A stretch of 38,025 nt of DNA from Desulfovirgula sp. GTDB lineage: Bacteria > Bacillota > Desulfotomaculia > Desulfotomaculales > Nap2-2B. Made by a program: the position numbers and the translations under genes. The DNA is taken from NCBI GenBank assembly GCA_020725585.1, contig DYES01000091.1:1-38025 (forward strand), given 5' to 3'. How positions within the stretch are numbered: the stretch's first letter is position 1; each line of letters begins with the position of its first letter. This document shows positions 1 through 8,468 of this stretch, piece by piece. The notes beneath the pieces are model-generated. The model was not told the DNA's origin, searched no databases, and was given only the letters and a program-made list of their open reading frames with translations.

Positions 1-1007
1 GGCAGGGCGGCTTCCGCCCGCGCGGCAATCCGCGCCATTACTTCCACTGCCTCTACTGGATACCGGCCCACGGCGGTTTCCCCGGAGAGCATCACCGCGT
101 CCGTGCCGTCTAAAATGGCGTTGGCCACGTCGCTGGCCTCAGCCCTGCTGGGGCGCGGGTTATGAATCATTGACTCGAGCATCTGGGTGGCCGTGATTAC
201 CGGTTTTCCCGCCTGGTTACATTTTCTAATGATCGCTTTTTGCACCAGGGGAACTTCCTCTACCGGAATGCCGACGCCCAAATCCCCCCTGGCCACCATC
301 ACCCCGTCGGCCACGGCAATAATTTCTTCCAGGTTGGTGACACCTTCCCGGCTTTCTATTTTCGCGATGACGTCCAGATCGGCCCCCGCTTCTTCGAGAA
401 TTTGCCGGGCCGCCAGCACATCCGCCGCCCGGCGGACAAAAGAAAGGGCGACAAAATCAACGCCCTGCGCAACCCCAAATAAGATATCCTCCCTGTCTTT
501 TTCCGTCACCGCCGGGAGCTCAAAAGCCGCGTCCGGAATATTCACCCCTTTTTGGCTGGTCACCTCTCCGCCGTGGACAACCTCGCATTCTATTTCCCGG
601 CCACGAACGGAAACTACCTTCAGCTCAATCTGGCCGTCGGCGATTAAAATAGAGCTGCCGGGCAAAATCTGTCGGGGCAACACGGGAAAAAAAACGGGCA
701 ACCGGGAGGCGTCGCCTTTTGCCGGTTCAGCAGTTAAAATTACCTTTTGCCCCGCTTTTAAGTGGACCGGCTTTTCCAGAACCCCTAAACGCACTTCCGG
801 ACCTTTCGTATCCAGGAGGAGGGCGACGTTTTTCCCCGCTTTCCCGGCAGCTTCCCGGATCAAATCGATCCGCCTGGCATGCTCTTCTCGGGTGCCGTGA
901 GAAAAATTAAGCCGGGCTACGTTCATGCCCGCCTGCATCATTTTGACCAGGATATCCACGTTGTCGCTCGCCGGGCCGATGGTGCAAATTATTTTGGTGC
1001 GCTTCAA
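1..1007 (-). CDS. pyk: Pyruvate kinase, N-terminal part (cut by window edge)
   Basis: Pyruvate kinase transfers phosphate from phosphoenolpyruvate to ADP, the last step of glycolysis, in the cytosol. Reading leftwards, the protein opens with [15 protein letters not shown] and [11 protein letters not shown], the usual N-terminal PEP/K+ site. Further on come [10 protein letters not shown] and the family signature around MVARGDLGV, followed by ATQMLESM and [15 protein letters not shown]. About 335 residues are visible, so the C-terminal domain (and any PEP-utiliser extension) lies outside the window. The likely start is TTG at 1007-1005, because the homology begins immediately there and a purine-rich AAGGGGG lies about 10 nt upstream. 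It follows pfkA by about 40 nt on the same strand, so the two glycolytic genes are probably cotranscribed. Identity is secure from the motifs; only the start codon is uncertain. Confidence 0.95.
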   Translation of the reverse strand, partial: MKRTKIICTIGPASDNVDILVKMMQAGMNVARLNFSHGTREEHARRIDLIREAAGKAGKNVALLLDTKGPEVRLGVLEKPVHLKAGQKVILTAEPAKGDASRLPVFFPVLPRQILPGSSILIADGQIELKVVSVRGREIECEVVHGGEVTSQKGVNIPDAAFELPAVTEKDREDILFGVAQGVDFVALSFVRRAADVLAARQILEEAGADLDVIAKIESREGVTNLEEIIAVADGVMVARGDLGVGIPVEEVPLVQKAIIRKCNQAGKPVITATQMLESMIHNPRPSRAEASDVANAILDGTDAVMLSGETAVGRYPVEAVEVMARIAARAEAAL

Positions 1008-1046
1008 AAAAAGCAACCCCCTTAACCTTAAACCTTTCCTAAACCT

Positions 1047-2009
1047 TTAAATCGACAAAATACCGGCTAAATCGTACAAAGCCATATTAATCCGTTTTTT
1101 CCTGTTAATCACCCGCTCCAGGTCCACGGCCACCACCTGCCCGGCCACATAGCCGACCATGATATTGCTTCCCCCCTCCATCAGCCACTCCACCGCCTTG
1201 GCGCCCAGCATGCTGGCGAGAATGCGGTCGAAGGCCGTAGGGTTCCCTCCGCGCTGCAAGTGGCCTAAAATAGTCACTTTTGTATCAAAGCCGGTGCGGT
1301 TTTTTATTTCCCGGCCGATTTCCATCCCGCTGGCTGCCCCCTCGGCTACGACGATAATACTATGGGAACTTCCCTTGCGATAGCTGCGCACGAGGCGGGC
1401 GCAAATTTCCTCGAGATTAAAGGGACGCTCCGGAATGATAATGGACTCCGCCCCTCCCGCCAATCCGGCGGAAAGGGCGATAAAGCCCGTGTCCCGGCCC
1501 ATCACTTCCAGTACAAACGTGCGCTCGTGCGAAGTAGCCGTGTCCCTGATCTTGTTAATCGCCTCCACTACCGTATTAACCGCCGTATCAAAGCCGATTG
1601 TATAATCGGTGCCGCTGATATCGTTATCAATGGTTCCCGGAACACCCACCACCGGCAGTCCGAATTCCCGGCTGAAAACATGCGCCCCCAGAAAAGAGCC
1701 GCCGCCGCCAATCACCACCAGGCCCTGCAGGCCGAAGCGGTCCACATTTTCTTTGGCCATCTTCCTGCCTTCAAAAGTTTTAAATTTTTCGGAGCGGGCC
1801 GTCCGTAAAATGGTCCCTCCGCGGTGAACAACATCCGCTACGCTGCGCAAATTTAAAGGCTCAATATCGGCCTCGATAAAACCGCTAAAACCCCTTTTGA
1901 TGCCCAGCACCTCCAGGCCGTGGTAAATAGCTTTGCGTACCACGGCCCGAATGGCGGCGTTCATTCCGGGAGCGTCCCCCCCGCTGGTTAAAACAGCAAT
2001 CCTCTGCAT
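1047..2009 (-). CDS. pfkA: ATP-dependent 6-phosphofructokinase
   Basis: This enzyme phosphorylates fructose 6-phosphate to fructose 1,6-bisphosphate, the committed step of glycolysis. The N-terminus has the ATP-binding GGDAPGMNAAIRAVVR, then GGTILRTARS, the catalytic loop PGTIDNDISGTDYTIGFDTA and the substrate-binding EVMGRDTGFIAL. A late HLQRGG motif completes the PfkA pattern. I place the start at ATG 2009-2007, giving 320 residues, the usual length for bacterial ATP-PfkA; an upstream in-frame start would add 12 residues with no homology. The SD is GGGGGT within a duplicated 15-nt unit. The gene lies between accA and pyk on the same strand, so carbon flow through glycolysis and malonyl-CoA supply may be expressed together. 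Confidence is high. Confidence 0.96.
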   Translation of the reverse strand: MQRIAVLTSGGDAPGMNAAIRAVVRKAIYHGLEVLGIKRGFSGFIEADIEPLNLRSVADVVHRGGTILRTARSEKFKTFEGRKMAKENVDRFGLQGLVVIGGGGSFLGAHVFSREFGLPVVGVPGTIDNDISGTDYTIGFDTAVNTVVEAINKIRDTATSHERTFVLEVMGRDTGFIALSAGLAGGAESIIIPERPFNLEEICARLVRSYRKGSSHSIIVVAEGAASGMEIGREIKNRTGFDTKVTILGHLQRGGNPTAFDRILASMLGAKAVEWLMEGGSNIMVGYVAGQVVAVDLERVINRKKRINMALYDLAGILSI

Positions 2010-2010
2010 G

Positions 2011-2048
2011 CGGCAACCCCCAACACAGCCTTCGGCAACCCCCAACAG
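2011..2048 (-). repeat. Duplicated 15-nt unit carrying the pfkA ribosome binding site
   Basis: On the minus strand the unit TGTTGGGGGTTGCCG occurs twice, 22 nt apart, immediately upstream of the pfkA ATG. Each copy carries the same G-rich SD-like core. The downstream copy is correctly placed to serve the ATG at 2009. It looks like a small slippage or duplication of the RBS region. Confidence 0.6.
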
Positions 2049-2138
2049 CTCCCAGCACCAGACGCCTCCTGCTGGCCTTTTGCCCCTGATGCCAAATATT
2101 TTTTACGCCTTGTGCCTTTAAACTTTTTGCCTGTAATT

Positions 2139-3107
2139 TTAATTTGCGTTTCCCTCTTTTAAATATTCATCATCGATTTTTCTAAATTTCTCAAACCGCC
2201 GCCGTAAAAGCTCTTCCTCCGGAATGCTGCGCAGTTCCTCCAGGTGTCTGGTGAGCGCCTCCTGAAGATATTGAGCAGCCAGGGCAGGATTGCGGTGGGC
2301 GCCCCCCGGCGGCTCGGGGATGACTTCTTCCACCACCCCTAAAAGAGACAACTCGGCGGCGGTTATTTTCATTTTTTGAGCCGCCTCCGAACAGCGGGCG
2401 GGATCATTCCAGAGAATGGTCGCGTACGCCTCCGGTGAAATCACCGAAAATACCGCATGCTCCTGAATTAAAAGGCGATCGCCGGCGCCCAGGGCAAGCG
2501 CTCCACCGCTTCCTCCTTCCCCGATAATTACCGAAACGACCGGCGTCCGCAAGCCAAGCATGGTTTGAATGCATTGGGCGATAGCGGCGGCTTGGCCCCT
2601 TTCTTCGGCGCCCATTCCGCAATAGGCTCCGGGCGTGTCAATAAAGGCAATCACCGGGCGTTTAAATTTCGCGGCTTGCAGCATTAAACGCAGCGCTTTC
2701 CGGTAGCCCTCGGGGTGCGCCATGCCGAAATTTCGCGCGATGTTTTCCTGCGTATCCTTGCCTTTTAAATGGCCTAGAACCGTTACCGGCCGGCTGTTTA
2801 AGCGCGCGATGCCGCCGATCAAGGCCGGGTCGTCGCCGTACAGCCTATCCCCTCGCAATTCAAGAAAATCAGTAAACAAATAGTTTATGTAATCCAGGGT
2901 ATTCGGCCGCCCCGGATGGCGGGCCACGAGCACCTTTTGCCAGGGAGTGAGGTTTTTATATATATTTTCCGTTAATTCCCTCAAGCGCTTCTCCAGATGG
3001 GCAATTTCGTTGGCCAGGTCCAGGCGTTTCTCCCTGGAAAAAGCACGCAACTCGTCAATTTTTGTTTGCAATTCGAGAATGGGGCGCTCAAATTCTAAAT
3101 TAACCAC
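2139..3107 (-). CDS. accA: Acetyl-CoA carboxylase carboxyltransferase subunit alpha
   Basis: AccA forms with AccD the carboxyltransferase that moves CO2 from biotin-BCCP to acetyl-CoA, making malonyl-CoA for fatty-acid synthesis. The 322-residue protein has the typical N-terminal coiled region (LEKRLRELTENIY), the RHPGRPNTLDYI segment, and the crotonase-type core with GDDPALIGGIAR, IDTPGAYCGMGAEERGQ, GEGGSGGALALGAGD and the ISPEA(Y/C)A segment that shapes the CoA/biotin site. The length matches the family. Its ATG (3107) overlaps the end of accD by 8 nt, so translation is probably coupled and subunits are made in equal amounts. It follows accD in the same operon as usual in Firmicutes. Confidence 0.97.
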   Translation of the reverse strand: MVNLEFERPILELQTKIDELRAFSREKRLDLANEIAHLEKRLRELTENIYKNLTPWQKVLVARHPGRPNTLDYINYLFTDFLELRGDRLYGDDPALIGGIARLNSRPVTVLGHLKGKDTQENIARNFGMAHPEGYRKALRLMLQAAKFKRPVIAFIDTPGAYCGMGAEERGQAAAIAQCIQTMLGLRTPVVSVIIGEGGSGGALALGAGDRLLIQEHAVFSVISPEAYATILWNDPARCSEAAQKMKITAAELSLLGVVEEVIPEPPGGAHRNPALAAQYLQEALTRHLEELRSIPEEELLRRRFEKFRKIDDEYLKEGNAN

Positions 3108-3903
3108 TTTTTTCCTCCTGGTGGAGAGTAAGAATTTGTCCCAGAGTAGCTTTTAAACGGGGGCGAGGCACCACCATGTCCACAAAGCCATGCCGGCATA
3201 AAAACTCCGCCCGCTGGAACCCTTCGGGCAGCTTTTGGCGGATGGTTTGTTCGATTACGCGCGGGCCGGCGAATCCGATGAGCGCCCCGGGTTCGGCCAG
3301 GATAATGTCCCCCAGGAAGGCAAAACTGGCGCTCACGCCCCCCGTGGTGGGGTCGGTAAGCACAGAAACGTACAAGAGGCCGGACCTGCTCAGGGCAATT
3401 AACGCCGCGCTGGTTTTGGCCATTTGCAGCAGCGACATTACCCCCTCCTGCATGCGGGCGCCGCCGGAGGCCGAAAAAATAACCAGGGGCAAGCGCTTGA
3501 CGCAGGCAGCTTCAATTGCCCGTACAATCTTTTCACCGACCACCATCCCCATGCTGGCCATCACAAACCTGATATCCAGCGCTGCAATAACCACCCGGCG
3601 GCCCATAATCGCCCCTTCACCGGTGATTACCGCTTCGTTCAAAGCCGTCGCCTGCCTGGCGGCAAGCAATTTTTCTTTATATTCAGGCGTATCAAAAGGA
3701 CTCACGCAGCCTAAGTCCCGGTCGTACTCTTGAAAAGTGCCTGCGTCTAAAACTAATTGGATTCTTTCCGGGGCTGTTAAGCGAAAGTGGTAGCCGCACT
3801 TTAAACAAACCTTCAGGCATCTCTTTAGTTCTCTGGCAAGCTGCAGCTCATTGCACTGCGGGCACTTTGTCCACAAACTTTCTGGAATAATCGGCCGCAC
3901 CAA
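3100..3903 (-). CDS. accD: Acetyl-CoA carboxylase carboxyltransferase subunit beta
   Basis: This is the zinc-bearing beta subunit of the acetyl-CoA carboxylase carboxyltransferase. The N-terminus shows the four-Cys zinc ribbon at Cys14, Cys17, Cys33 and Cys36. The carboxyltransferase core follows, with SPFDTPEYKEKL, GEGAIMGRRVVIAALD, FSASGGARMQEGVMSLLQMAKT, DPTTGGVSASFAFLGDI and EPGALIGFAGPRVIEQT. These are diagnostic for AccD. Length 267 aa is normal for a clostridial AccD. It sits directly upstream of accA with overlapping ends and 3 nt downstream of a small ORF, all on one strand. Confidence 0.97.
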   Translation of the reverse strand: MVRPIIPESLWTKCPQCNELQLARELKRCLKVCLKCGYHFRLTAPERIQLVLDAGTFQEYDRDLGCVSPFDTPEYKEKLLAARQATALNEAVITGEGAIMGRRVVIAALDIRFVMASMGMVVGEKIVRAIEAACVKRLPLVIFSASGGARMQEGVMSLLQMAKTSAALIALSRSGLLYVSVLTDPTTGGVSASFAFLGDIILAEPGALIGFAGPRVIEQTIRQKLPEGFQRAEFLCRHGFVDMVVPRPRLKATLGQILTLHQEEKSG

Positions 3904-3906
3904 CCT

Positions 3907-4098
3907 TTACAATCCGTTAATTATCTCCAGCGCCTCGTCTGCCTCTGCTTCCGGCACGAGAATTTCGATCGAACAATTCATACTCTGCTGAGGCTGGCCA
4001 ATTGCTTTTAATTTTACCAGGATTCCCTCTTTAGCCAGAGACTGCCTTATTTTTTCGGCTTCTTTTTTAGTGGGAGCAATATAGACGACCGTCCACAC
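3907..4098 (-). CDS. Small conserved protein leading the accD-accA operon
   Basis: This is a 63-residue protein beginning VWTVVYIAPTKKEAEKIRQ and ending with PEAEADEALEIIN. The pattern (beta strand, helix rich in Glu/Lys, then ILVPEAEADEALEII) resembles the small DUF2007-type 'signal transducing' domain, a ferredoxin-like fold of unknown role. I did not find a catalytic motif. An ATG exists 27 nt further upstream (4125), but GTG at 4098 has GAAGGGGG seven nt before it, and the predicted transcription start is too close to the ATG for an SD. It ends 3 nt before accD, so it is probably the first gene of the accD-accA-pfkA-pyk transcript. Function unknown. Confidence 0.7.
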   Translation of the reverse strand: MWTVVYIAPTKKEAEKIRQSLAKEGILVKLKAIGQPQQSMNCSIEILVPEAEADEALEIINGL

Positions 4099-4133
4099 AA
4101 AAGAGCCCCCTTCTTTACTTTCCATCTCTTATC

Positions 4134-4162
4134 ATTATAACCATTGTTCACCGGCAGTTAAA
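4134..4162 (-). promoter_or_regulatory. Candidate sigma-A promoter for the acc-pfk-pyk operon
   Basis: On the minus strand a perfect TATAAT (4139-4134) lies 17 nt downstream of TTTAAC (4162-4157), a weak -35. It sits between mtrB and the small ORF at 3907-4098. The expected start, about 4127, fits the downstream GTG with its SD better than the upstream ATG. Confidence 0.5.
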
Positions 4163-4163
4163 A

Positions 4164-4394
4164 CTATTCGTCGTTGCGGATCTTCCCGTGCCTGGTCAAT
4201 ACCTCAACCCGCCCGCGGATTTTGATGGCCGAAGTGTGTTCGGTAAACTGAGCAATCATGATCTCGCCCTTATCCAGTTTTTCTGAATGGTGAAACTTCG
4301 TGTCTTTGCCGCGGGTGAGGCCGATTACCGTGGCGCCGTTTTCCAGAGCTTTAATGACGATGTAATCATCATAATGTTTCCAGGCCTCAGACAT
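4164..4394 (-). CDS. mtrB: Trp RNA-binding attenuation protein TRAP
   Basis: TRAP is an 11-subunit ring that binds tryptophan and then wraps RNA carrying (G/U)AG repeats, causing attenuation or translation block of trp genes. The 76-residue sequence matches the Bacillus family closely, with [21 protein letters not shown] and [14 protein letters not shown]. The RNA-contacting residues known for the family are present as Glu38, Lys39, Lys58 and Arg60, and the tryptophan-binding Thr/Gly loop is intact. The ATG has AAAGGAG ten nt upstream. It lies 47 nt downstream of dnaE on the same strand. No trp biosynthesis gene or anti-TRAP gene is in the window, so its targets must be elsewhere or unconventional. 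Confidence 0.95.
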   Translation of the reverse strand: MSEAWKHYDDYIVIKALENGATVIGLTRGKDTKFHHSEKLDKGEIMIAQFTEHTSAIKIRGRVEVLTRHGKIRNDE

Positions 4395-4441
4395 TTTCTC
4401 ACGCTCCTTTTAAGTACTTTTAATAAAAAAATAAATTTTGT

Positions 4442-7400
4442 TTATACCTCCTTCACCCTCACGTTTTCCGCACCCAGGATATTTTTCAGTTCAGACACCA
4501 CGGGCGTCGACAAATCAACCCAAAACTCCCGGGGGGCAAGGGCCAGTTTTTTATCCTTGGGAAAATACAGGTAAACAGAAGAAGGTCCCGGATAACTGCG
4601 CAAGACAAGCTGGACCCGCGTAATCAAGTCCAGCGAGGCGCTTTTAAACTGGAGATAAACATTGCCGGACAGTTTCTTTTTGACCGGAGAAATCTCCTCC
4701 GCCACCACTTTTGTTTCTTCGTCATTAACGCTTACCCGCCCGCGCAAGAGAAAAACCCTGTCCGGTCCGAGCAGGCTCTTATACTCTTGGTAGGTCCGGG
4801 AGAAGAAAATTACTTCGCAGGAACCGGTCAAGTCCTCAAACTGGCACCGGGCCATGAGCTCCCCTTTGCGGGTGTTGATTTTCCTGACGGCGGTAATCAT
4901 TCCGCCCAAAACCACCGGGCTGTTTGGTTCCATTTCCTTTATCTCGACCACGCTTGCCGTGGCCTGCTGGCCTAACACCTGGCGATACTCGGAAAGGGGG
5001 TGGCCGCTAATGTACAACCCTAAAGCCTCTTTTTCCATGGCCAGCAGCTGGCTCTGCGGATATTCATCAAGATCGGGCAGTTCAAGGGAAAACGCGTCTT
5101 CTGCATAGTCTCCCCAGAAATCCAGCAAAGAAAGCTGGCCGTTGGCCCGCTCCCTGGCCGCCTGCCCGGCCAGTTCCAGGGCGCTGTCAATCACGGCCAT
5201 CAACTGCGCGCGCCGGTGGCCCAAAGAATCAAAGGCGCCGCTTTTAATTAGACTTTCCAATACGCGCCTGTTTATTACGCGCGTGTCCAGCCGCCGGCAA
5301 AAATCAGTGTAACTGCGGAAAACTCCTTTTTGCTGCCTTTCCTGGATAATGACTTCGACCGCACCCACCCCGACGTTTTTAATCGCCGCCAGCCCGAAGC
5401 GTATTTTCCCACCCACGACTGTAAAATCCTTTTCGCTCTCGTTGATGTCGGGGGGAAGCACTTCGATGTGCAGCCGGCGGCATTCCTCCACGTAGGCGGC
5501 TATTTTATCCGTATTGTCCCGGACAGAAGTAAGCAGGGCCGCCATGTATTCCGCCGGGTAGTTAGCCTTTAAGTAGGCCGTCTGGTAGGCGACCATGGCG
5601 TAGGCCGCACTGTGGCTTTTATTAAAGCCATAACCCGCAAAATATTCCATTAAATCAAAGATCTGACCGGCAATTTCGGGATCGCAGCCGTTTTTTACGG
5701 CACCTTCCACAAACTGCGAACGCAGACCGGCGATAATTTCCGGTTTCTTTTTCCCCATGGCACGGCGCAGGAGATCAGCCTCGCCCAGTGAAAAGCCGGC
5801 CAGATCGCTGGCAATGCGCATCACCTGCTCCTGGTAAAGAATGACCCCGTAAGTATCTTTGAGAATTGGCTCCAGCTTCGGATGCAGGTAGGTTATTTTT
5901 TTCTGGCCGTGTTTTCTTTTTATAAAATCTTCCACCATCCCGCTCCCCAGCGGACCGGGACGGTACAGGGCAACCAACGCGACAATGTCTTCAAATACCT
6001 CCGGACGCAGATCTTTTAATATGGAGCGCATCCCGCTGCTTTCCAGCTGAAACACGCCGGCCGTTTCCCCCGCGCAAAGCAGCGCGAAGGTCCTGGGGTC
6101 GTCCAAAGGAATCTTATCGATGTCCAGCGCCGGGCCCCCGTTTTTTGAAATTAAGCGGACGGTCTCAGCGATTACCGTTAAAGTGCGCAGGCCCAGCAAA
6201 TCCATTTTGAGAAGCCCCAGTTCCTCAATCTGGTCCTTCGCAAACTGGGTGGTCAACGGCCCGTCAGCGGCTTTATACAAGGGCAGGTAATGGGTTAAAG
6301 GCTCGCGGGTGATCACCACGCCGGCCGCGTGAGTGGAGGCGTGCCTGGGCATGCCTTCCAAAAGAGCGGCCATGTCAATCAATTTTTTGATCTGCGGATT
6401 TTGTTCGTACATCTCCCTTAATTCCGGAGATTCGTTAAGCGCCCTCTCGATGGTAATGTGCAGTTCCGCCGGGACCAGCTTGGCCACCCGGTCTACTTCC
6501 GCGTAGGGCATGTTCAATACCCGCCCCACGTCCCGGATCGCCGCGCGCGCCATCATCGTTCCAAAGGTGGCTATTTGCGCCACCCGGTCGGCCCCGTATC
6601 TCTGGGTCACGTAATTGATCACTTCGCCGCGGCGCTCAAAGCAAAGGTCCACGTCCACGTCGGGCATGGAAACCCGGTCAGGATTCAAAAAGCGCTCAAA
6701 GAGCAGGCCGTATTTTAACGGATCGAGATTGGTAATCCCCAGCAGGTAGGCGACCAGGCTGCCGGCCGCCGAACCGCGCCCGGGCCCTACGGGAATGCCG
6801 TGCGAGCGCGCGTAATGAATAAAGTCCCAGACGATTAAAAAATAAGCGGAATAACCCATTTGTCTGATGACTTTCAGTTCGTACTCCAGCCGCCGGCGTA
6901 TCGGTTCGGTAAGTTCCCCGTAGCGCCACTGTACGCCCTGGCAGCACAACTCTTCCAGGTAGGAATCGGCGGTTTTCCCCTCCGGAATAGGGTAATCGGG
7001 AAGGTGCAGCTGGTTAAAGGTCAACGCTACGTTGCAGCGCTCGGCAATGGCCAGCGTGTTTTTAAGCGCAGCATCCAGTTCGCCAAATTTAAGCGCCATC
7101 TCCTGGGCGCTTTTCAAATAAAGCTCGTTGGAATTAAAGCGCAGCCGGTTGGGATCATCAACGGTTTTACCGGTCTGGATGCATAAGAGCACGTCCTGCA
7201 TTTCGGCATGCTCGCGCTTAACGTAATGCACGTCATTGGTTGCCACCAGGGGTATCTGCAAAGAGCGGCCCAGCTCTACCAGGCCGCGGTTGATGGTAAG
7301 CTGCTCGGGTAGGCCGTGATCCTGGAGTTCTAAATAAAAATTGCCGGGGCCGAAAATCTCGTTATATTCTTTGGCCGCCTCTTTCGCTTTTTCCACCTGG

Positions 7401-7843
7401 CCGCTTTGGACAAGCTCGGCCACTTCGCCCGCCACGCAGCCGCTCAAAGCAATTAAGCCCGCGCTCAAGCGGCCGAGCGTTTGTTTGTCCACGCGCGGCT
7501 TGTAGTAAAAACCGTCCGTATAGCCGAGAGAAACCAGTTTCAAAAGGTTTTGGTACCCTCTCTCGTTTTCCGCCAGCAAGGTCAGGTGATAAAGGTGATC
7601 GTCCACGTGGGGCACGCGGTCGCTCATGGTGCGGGGAGCTACGTATACCTCACAGCCCAAAATCGGTTTCACTCCCTGCTGCACACAGGCTTTGTAAAAA
7701 TCGACCACCCCAAACATGGAGCCGTGATCGGTAATTGCCAAAGCAGGCATCTCCATCCTCCGGGCGGCGGCGACCACTTCTTTAATCCGGGCGGCCCCAT
7801 CGAGCAGACTGTATTCAGTGTGAACATGCAGGTGTACAAACAT
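4442..7843 (-). CDS. dnaE: DNA polymerase III subunit alpha (DnaE type)
   Basis: This is the DnaE replicative polymerase subunit, which adds nucleotides on the lagging strand in Firmicutes. The N-terminal PHP domain starts HLHVHTEYSLLDG, with later PHP ligands in ITDHGSMFG and TNDVHYV. The palm carries GPGRGSAAGSLVAYLLGIT and the catalytic Asp motif PDVDVD at about residues 394-399. The finger region has FGTMMARAAIRDVGRV and GFNKSHSAAYA. A tandem helix-hairpin-helix (IKNVGVGAVE) and a C-terminal OB fold (LGGMITAVRKINTRKG) complete it. At about 1133 aa it is full length. GTG at 7852 is an alternative start; neither start has an ideal SD. No PolC appears here. mtrB follows on the same strand. 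Confidence 0.97.
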   Translation of the reverse strand: MFVHLHVHTEYSLLDGAARIKEVVAAARRMEMPALAITDHGSMFGVVDFYKACVQQGVKPILGCEVYVAPRTMSDRVPHVDDHLYHLTLLAENERGYQNLLKLVSLGYTDGFYYKPRVDKQTLGRLSAGLIALSGCVAGEVAELVQSGQVEKAKEAAKEYNEIFGPGNFYLELQDHGLPEQLTINRGLVELGRSLQIPLVATNDVHYVKREHAEMQDVLLCIQTGKTVDDPNRLRFNSNELYLKSAQEMALKFGELDAALKNTLAIAERCNVALTFNQLHLPDYPIPEGKTADSYLEELCCQGVQWRYGELTEPIRRRLEYELKVIRQMGYSAYFLIVWDFIHYARSHGIPVGPGRGSAAGSLVAYLLGITNLDPLKYGLLFERFLNPDRVSMPDVDVDLCFERRGEVINYVTQRYGADRVAQIATFGTMMARAAIRDVGRVLNMPYAEVDRVAKLVPAELHITIERALNESPELREMYEQNPQIKKLIDMAALLEGMPRHASTHAAGVVITREPLTHYLPLYKAADGPLTTQFAKDQIEELGLLKMDLLGLRTLTVIAETVRLISKNGGPALDIDKIPLDDPRTFALLCAGETAGVFQLESSGMRSILKDLRPEVFEDIVALVALYRPGPLGSGMVEDFIKRKHGQKKITYLHPKLEPILKDTYGVILYQEQVMRIASDLAGFSLGEADLLRRAMGKKKPEIIAGLRSQFVEGAVKNGCDPEIAGQIFDLMEYFAGYGFNKSHSAAYAMVAYQTAYLKANYPAEYMAALLTSVRDNTDKIAAYVEECRRLHIEVLPPDINESEKDFTVVGGKIRFGLAAIKNVGVGAVEVIIQERQQKGVFRSYTDFCRRLDTRVINRRVLESLIKSGAFDSLGHRRAQLMAVIDSALELAGQAARERANGQLSLLDFWGDYAEDAFSLELPDLDEYPQSQLLAMEKEALGLYISGHPLSEYRQVLGQQATASVVEIKEMEPNSPVVLGGMITAVRKINTRKGELMARCQFEDLTGSCEVIFFSRTYQEYKSLLGPDRVFLLRGRVSVNDEETKVVAEEISPVKKKLSGNVYLQFKSASLDLITRVQLVLRSYPGPSSVYLYFPKDKKLALAPREFWVDLSTPVVSELKNILGAENVRVKEV

Positions 7844-7917
7844 GCGCCTCACCCTGAATTCTTTCTCTCTATCTTCATTCTTTTTACCGTCGGAAAATCC
7901 TGCCTGGGTACAGACTA

Positions 7918-7953
7918 AAAAATAAAGGACCCTGAAGCCAGCCCTTCAAGGTC
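7918..7953 (-). terminator. Intrinsic terminator after perR
   Basis: The minus strand reads GACCTTGAAG, a 6-nt loop, then CTTCAGGGTC (10 base pairs with one G-T), followed by CTTTATTTTTT. It lies 34 nt past the perR stop and separates perR from the dnaE transcript. Confidence 0.85.
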
Positions 7954-7986
7954 TTTTGATAAAGAAACCAAATTTTTTGTTCGCTG

Positions 7987-8388
7987 CTAACTGTCCACCT
8001 CTACTCCCTGGCAACCGCGGCAAAGACCATAGAACTCCATCCTGTGCCCCGTCACCTGCGTGCCCATCCGGCGTTCTACTTCTTTTTCCAGGTTGGTTAG
8101 GACGGGCAGATCGATGTCGAAAACCCGCCCGCAGTTTTTGCAAACAAAGTGATAGTGGTTATCCGGATTTCCGTCGTAACGGCTAAAGGTGCTTCCGTAG
8201 TTCAGCTCCATGATCTCGCCCGTGGCTTTTAAATTGCCCAAATTGCGGTAAATCGTACCCAGGCTGATATCCGGGATAACCTTCCTGGCCTGTTCGTAAA
8301 CCCAGTCCGCCGTAGGGTGGATGTTTGTGCTGCGCAAAATTTCCAGGATAAGCTTTTTTTGCCTGGTCATGCGCGTAGTCTTGGCCAC
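7987..8388 (-). CDS. perR: Fur-family peroxide-sensing repressor, PerR type
   Basis: Fur-family dimers repress oxidative-stress or metal genes; the PerR branch senses peroxide by iron-catalysed oxidation of its metal ligands. With a start at GTG 8388 the protein has 133 residues. A winged-helix DNA-binding half (TRQKKLILEILRST, LGTIYRNLGNL) precedes the dimerisation half. All five PerR regulatory ligands align with Bacillus PerR: His24, Asp72, His78, His80 and Asp91 (the Asp that marks PerR rather than Fur). The structural zinc site is Cys83, Cys86, Cys123 and Cys126. The GTG at 8421 would sit almost at the transcription start, whereas 8388 has GGAG at a good distance. Regulon unknown from this window. 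Confidence 0.88.
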   Translation of the reverse strand: MAKTTRMTRQKKLILEILRSTNIHPTADWVYEQARKVIPDISLGTIYRNLGNLKATGEIMELNYGSTFSRYDGNPDNHYHFVCKNCGRVFDIDLPVLTNLEKEVERRMGTQVTGHRMEFYGLCRGCQGVEVDS

Positions 8389-8432
8389 GATTCCACGCTC
8401 CAAGTAATAACTACTACTCACTGCTTATTGAT

Positions 8433-8462
8433 AGAATAGCGTCTTCGGGCCTGCCTTGTCAA
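8433..8462 (-). promoter_or_regulatory. Promoter for perR
   Basis: The minus strand has a consensus -35 TTGACA (8462-8457) and, after 18 nt, a -10 TATTCT (8438-8433). It begins right after the thi4 stop codon, so perR has its own promoter. The AT-rich AGTA-n5-TACT palindrome just downstream (about 8401-8413) could be an autoregulatory site, but it is not a good Per box. Confidence 0.7.
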
Positions 8463-8468
8463 GAAAAA

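Noticed and set aside
187-900. 237-codon plus-strand ORF across pyk
   Set aside because: It is antisense to an unmistakable pyruvate kinase and its product has no family pattern.
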